Positions 3,767 to 5,253 of a stretch of DNA of 5,253 nt are shown here, piece after piece (positions within the stretch are counted from its first letter, which is position 1; each line of letters begins with the position of its first letter). Under the pieces are notes generated by a model, which was not told where the DNA came from, did no database searches, and was given only the letters and a program-made list of their open reading frames with translations. The translations under genes were made by a program, and so were the position numbers. Where the stretch lies: positions 1-5,253 of the forward strand of contig CAMZNQ010000209.1 in NCBI GenBank assembly GCA_947313765.1, read 5' to 3'. Source of the stretch: an uncultured Sulfurovum sp. (GTDB lineage: Bacteria > Campylobacterota > Campylobacteria > Campylobacterales > Sulfurovaceae).

Positions 3767-5253
3767 ATGAAAAAAATTATATATGGCGAAAGCAACTTTA
3801 GAAAAATAAATATCAACAATGACTATTTTTATGTCGATAAAACAAAATATATAGAGAAACTAGAGAAGTTAGGCGATAGCTTTTTAATCTTCTTACGTCC
3901 AAGAAGATTTGGAAAATCTCTCTTCATCTCAACACTCCAATACTACTATGATGAAAACTCTGCCCATGAGTTTGATGATATTTTTCAAAATACTTATATT
4001 AAAACCAATCCAACACCTCTAAAGAGCAGTTTTAGGATATTGTTTTTTGAGTTTTCGGGGATAGAAGCTAGTGCTGATATAAAAAAAATACGACATGACT
4101 TTACACAAAACATAAGAAAGTCTGTAGAACGATATTTAATGGACTATAACTATGAAAACCCAAAAGAGCTTAACCATTTTAGTGACCCAAAAGATATTAT
4201 CAAAGAGTTTTTCAATATTGCTAAGAGTGACAAAATCTACATCCTAATAGACGAATACGACCAGTTTGCTAATGCCATTCTAGCCCATAGCATGAAAGAT
4301 TTTTTAAATATTGTAGGTAAAGGTGGATTTGTAAGAAGTTTTTACGAAGTGCTAAAGGGTGGCACACAGAGTGGGGTTGTGCAGAAGATGTTTATTACAG
4401 GGGTTACGCCTATTACGTTAGATAGTTTGAGTTCTGGGTTTAATATTGTAAAACATATAACGTATAGTGAAAGATTTAACGCTTTAGCAGGATTTACCCA
4501 AAGTGAAGTTGACTACTCTTTAGAAAATAGCATATTTGAGCAGTGTAAAGAGATAGATAGAGAAGTTTTATTAAAGAAATTAAAGAGATGGTATAACGGT
4601 TATCTCTTTAATATTAATGCTAATGAACGAATATATAATGCAACACTCATAAACTACTTTATCTCTGAATATGATTTTAAACGGTGTGAAAACCCAATAA
4701 AGATGTTAGATAGCAATGTAGCAAGTGACTACCGAGCTGTAATGAAACTCTTTAATATTGGTGATAGTGAGAAGAATTACAAAGTTTTAGAGGAGTTGAT
4801 TAACCATAATGAAATTGTGGGAATGATTAACGATAGATTTGAGCTAGATAGAGGTGTTGCACAAGATGATTTCATTACACTTCTCTACTCAATGGGCTTC
4901 ATTACCATAAAAGATGAACTTTTTGGAGAGGAGTATACTTTTGAAATACCAAACTATGTCATTAGACTTCTCTACTTTAACTACTTTGCCATTGAGTTAG
5001 ATAGACGGTATGATTTGGAGATATATCGAGATATAAAATCTATTTTAAGAGATTTAGCGATGGGAAGAGAAGCACCTTTTAAAGAACAACTCTCTCATGT
5101 CATCTCAACACTCTCAAACCGAGACCACTATAAGTTTGATGAAAAACATTTTCAATCTATCCTCTTAACGCTTGTGAGTTTTGCTAGTTTCTATTTCATT
5201 GAGACTCAACAAAAAAAAAACAATAAATACCCAGATGTTCTTCTTGTAAGACG
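3767..5253 (+). CDS. AAA-ATPase-like protein with PD-(D/E)XK nuclease domain (cut by right edge)
   Basis: The frame is open from the ATG at 3767 to the window end: 495 residues, no stop. The N-terminus (YGESNFRKI...YFYVDKTKYIEKL, 6-32) is typical of the AAA-ATPase_like family (PF09820). RPRRFGKS (44-51) is its degenerate Walker A, lacking the first Gly of GxxxxGK. IYILIDEYD (157-165) is the Walker B motif, FITGV (209-213) fits the sensor segment, and WYNGY (275-279) is the usual conserved motif. The C-terminal part enters the PDDEXK_9 nuclease domain; E479 and D490 (in YPDVLLV) are candidate catalytic residues, while the expected ExK lies beyond the edge. The biological role of these cytoplasmic proteins is unclear; they often occur in several copies per genome, and a role in defence or DNA processing has been suggested from the nuclease domain. 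AAGG at 3757-3760, 6 bases before the ATG, supports the start. About 50-60 more residues would be expected. Confidence 0.9.
   Translation, partial: MKKIIYGESNFRKININNDYFYVDKTKYIEKLEKLGDSFLIFLRPRRFGKSLFISTLQYYYDENSAHEFDDIFQNTYIKTNPTPLKSSFRILFFEFSGIEASADIKKIRHDFTQNIRKSVERYLMDYNYENPKELNHFSDPKDIIKEFFNIAKSDKIYILIDEYDQFANAILAHSMKDFLNIVGKGGFVRSFYEVLKGGTQSGVVQKMFITGVTPITLDSLSSGFNIVKHITYSERFNALAGFTQSEVDYSLENSIFEQCKEIDREVLLKKLKRWYNGYLFNINANERIYNATLINYFISEYDFKRCENPIKMLDSNVASDYRAVMKLFNIGDSEKNYKVLEELINHNEIVGMINDRFELDRGVAQDDFITLLYSMGFITIKDELFGEEYTFEIPNYVIRLLYFNYFAIELDRRYDLEIYRDIKSILRDLAMGREAPFKEQLSHVISTLSNRDHYKFDEKHFQSILLTLVSFASFYFIETQQKKNNKYPDVLLVR
5211..5220 (+). repeat. A10 homopolymer inside the ATPase/nuclease gene
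   Basis: Ten consecutive A bases encode the QKKN part of residues 482-485, between the two candidate nuclease residues E479 and D490. With ten A the frame continues into YPDVLLV. With nine it would meet a TAA within about ten codons (TTG TAA, near 5246), and with eleven a TAA almost at once (CAA TAA). The tract could therefore switch the nuclease domain off by slippage, or be corrected by transcriptional slippage; this is inference. Confidence 0.6.

Overview
This is a strongly A+T-rich (roughly 70% by eye), gene-dense bacterial segment. The protein types and promoter style (TATAAT-like -10 boxes with no clear -35, AAGG-type ribosome binding sites) fit a Campylobacterota genome, probably near Arcobacter, Sulfurimonas or Sulfurovum. 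That placement is inference from sequence style. There are no rRNA or tRNA genes, CRISPR arrays or transposases.

Left part (1-1365, minus strand): an incomplete secreted protein of unknown family runs off the left edge. Right of it, and transcribed the same way, is a WYL-domain transcription regulator. Between the regulator and the plus-strand genes lies a divergent intergenic region (1366-1562) with promoters for both directions and short repeats that could be operator sites.

Middle part (1563-3555, plus strand): a CopD-like four-helix membrane protein (TTG start) and a ComF-type phosphoribosyltransferase are separated by 2 bases and look cotranscribed. They are followed by a 63-residue DUF2892 membrane protein with a cysteine cluster, and by a PlsC-type lysophosphatidic acid acyltransferase gene. 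The last two each have their own, strikingly similar, promoter-leader. The acyltransferase gene is broken: an exact tandem duplication of a 10-base unit (3121-3140) shifts the frame between the two halves of the active site. Removing one copy on paper restores a continuous 226-residue PlsC-like protein with all four family motifs. A terminator-like hairpin follows the premature stop within a few bases.

Right part (3556-5253): a 211-base noncoding stretch holds a near-perfect inverted repeat, a small palindrome and a short direct repeat. It precedes a large gene, cut by the right edge, for an AAA-ATPase-like protein entering its PD-(D/E)XK nuclease domain (Pfam-type AAA-ATPase_like plus PDDEXK_9). 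A run of ten A bases lies just before the presumed nuclease catalytic residues.

The genes do not form an obvious single pathway. The CopD-like/ComF pair is the only clear operon. I do not see a convincing new multi-gene system. The points most worth checking are the duplicated 10-mer in plsC, the hairpin behind its premature stop, the A10 tract in the ATPase/nuclease gene, and the inverted repeat at 3604-3628.
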